Shown here one piece after another: positions 5,007 through 5,666 of a stretch of 5,666 bases of DNA (positions within the stretch are counted from its first letter, which is position 1; every line of letters starts with the position of its first letter). Below the pieces are notes generated by a model. The model had not been told where the DNA came from, made no database searches, and was given only the letters and a program-made list of their open reading frames with translations. Source of the DNA: Syntrophaceae bacterium UBA6255 (lineage in GTDB: Bacteria > Desulfobacterota > Syntrophia > Syntrophales > Smithellaceae); assembly GCA_002441205.1 (NCBI GenBank), contig DJVN01000128.1, forward strand, positions 1 through 5,666, written 5' to 3'. The position numbers were made by a program, and so were the translations under genes.

Positions 5007-5666
5007 CTAGGCCTCCATCCCGCCCATGGTAAAAGAAAGATGACCAAAGCACGCACCCGAAGCCAAAGCGATCAATAAAATTTTATCACCCTTTTTGATC
5101 TTTTTCTGTTTCAAACCGTTATACAGCACCAGAAACAGCGTTGTGGTCGCCGTATTGCCGTAATCCTGAACGCTCATCAGCGTGGGCAAATGCTTCATGT
5201 CGTTTACGGCGCCAAATTCTTTAAGATATAACTTGACCAATCTTTCCGTAACCTGGTGGGTAATGATATAATCGTAATTGTCCAAATGTGTCTTGTGCTT
5301 TTTCAAGTTGTTCTCGAGGAAACGGGAAGCGTCGCCGAGTGATTCGTGCATTTCCTTGGGTTTGGCCACCATGCACGGTTTGCCGGATATCTCACTCGGC
5401 CTGCCAATGCATAGATGTGCGTAATCGGCAATGGTCATAAGTTCAATATAGTCAATGCCTTCAGTGTCATCAACGGCGGCATCCATGATAAAAGCCGCTC
5501 CCGCATCGCCGACAGTAAGGGAAGCAAACTGACCATCGCAATAATCGTTGATCTCGTGCAAGGCGGTTTCAGCAATGGGGGTAATCGCTTCTCCGCTGAC
5601 CACCATGCCGTTTTTGACCACACCCATTCTGATCATCGCGTTGAGCAGATAAGCGCCGGTCATCAT
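5007..5666 (-). CDS. 3-oxoacyl-ACP synthase III (FabH)-like protein, 5' part outside window
   Basis: The 219 visible residues form the C-terminal two thirds of a KASIII/thiolase-fold condensing enzyme, which would join an acyl-thioester to a second acyl unit. The reading frame is open to the window edge, and the visible MMTGAYLLNAMIRMG corresponds to the helix just after the catalytic cysteine in FabH, so the ATG at the edge is internal and the Cys should lie only a few residues outside. Visible landmarks, in window numbering, are VGDAGAAFI (52-60, the GDGAGA region), His137 in THQVT (FabH HQAN) and Asn171 in DYGNTATTT, then KKIKKGDKILL near the end. The His-Asn pair argues for a catalytically competent enzyme. 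The stop TAG is one base before the start of the Cys-less paralog, whose ribosome binding site is embedded in this gene's last codons. Substrate cannot be inferred, and housekeeping FabH seems less likely given the tandem divergent partner. Confidence 0.88.
   Translation of the reverse strand: MMTGAYLLNAMIRMGVVKNGMVVSGEAITPIAETALHEINDYCDGQFASLTVGDAGAAFIMDAAVDDTEGIDYIELMTIADYAHLCIGRPSEISGKPCMVAKPKEMHESLGDASRFLENNLKKHKTHLDNYDYIITHQVTERLVKLYLKEFGAVNDMKHLPTLMSVQDYGNTATTTLFLVLYNGLKQKKIKKGDKILLIALASGACFGHLSFTMGGMEA
5012..5016 (-). promoter_or_regulatory. Ribosome binding site fixing the start of the Cys-less KASIII-like gene
   Basis: GGAGG on the minus strand lies 6 bases before the ATG at 5005-5003 and within the final codons of the upstream KASIII-like gene. 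It decides the 5005 start and suggests coupled translation of the pair. Confidence 0.8.

Noticed and set aside
3989..5032. Plus-strand open frames across the right part of the window
   Set aside because: They are antisense shadows of the KASIII-like gene, which has family motifs and a ribosome binding site.
5006..5056. Longer start for the Cys-less KASIII-like protein
   Set aside because: The extra 17 residues lie inside the upstream KASIII-like gene and have no ribosome binding site; GGAGG points to ATG 5005.

Overview
The window looks like chromosomal DNA of an anaerobic Gram-negative bacterium, most plausibly of the Desulfobacterota/Syntrophales type. The support is indirect: moderate GC, a tryptophanyl-tRNA synthetase with a four-cysteine pattern known from iron-sulfur-binding TrpRS of anaerobes, a SPASM radical SAM enzyme, and a UbiA-type prenyltransferase. 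I cannot name a species.

Layout. Bases 1-914 (minus strand) hold trpS, cut off at its 3' end by the window edge and starting with TTG behind a good ribosome binding site. Bases 915-1154 are a non-coding spacer packed with inverted repeats: a cluster of alternating CGGGAT/ATCCCG arms including a perfect 30-base palindrome, then an 8-bp GC-rich hairpin that probably terminates the next gene. Bases 1155-1427 (minus) encode a 90-residue HU-type DNA-binding protein. Bases 1428-1878 are a 451-base AT-rich divergent intergenic region with small palindromes and a degraded copy of a motif also found on the other side of hup.

On the plus strand, a UbiA-superfamily prenyltransferase (1879-2796) is followed after 8 bases by a radical SAM/SPASM protein (2805-4025). 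They look co-transcribed. Converging on them from the right, on the minus strand, is a tightly coupled pair of ketoacyl-ACP-synthase-III-like (FabH/thiolase-fold) genes. The upstream member (5666-5007) enters from outside the window with its catalytic His and Asn visible. The downstream member (5005-4109) starts one base after the stop of the first.

The most notable point is that the downstream KASIII-like protein has alanine (Ala90) where the catalytic cysteine should be, and a short N-terminus lacking the usual CoA-anchoring region, while its partner keeps a recognisable His/Asn pair. This resembles heterodimeric condensing enzymes in which one subunit is non-catalytic, such as PqsBC or KS-alpha/chain-length-factor pairs. 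Together with a prenyltransferase and a SPASM radical SAM enzyme next door, the right half may belong to a specialised lipid, quinone or natural-product pathway, but that link is inference from proximity only.
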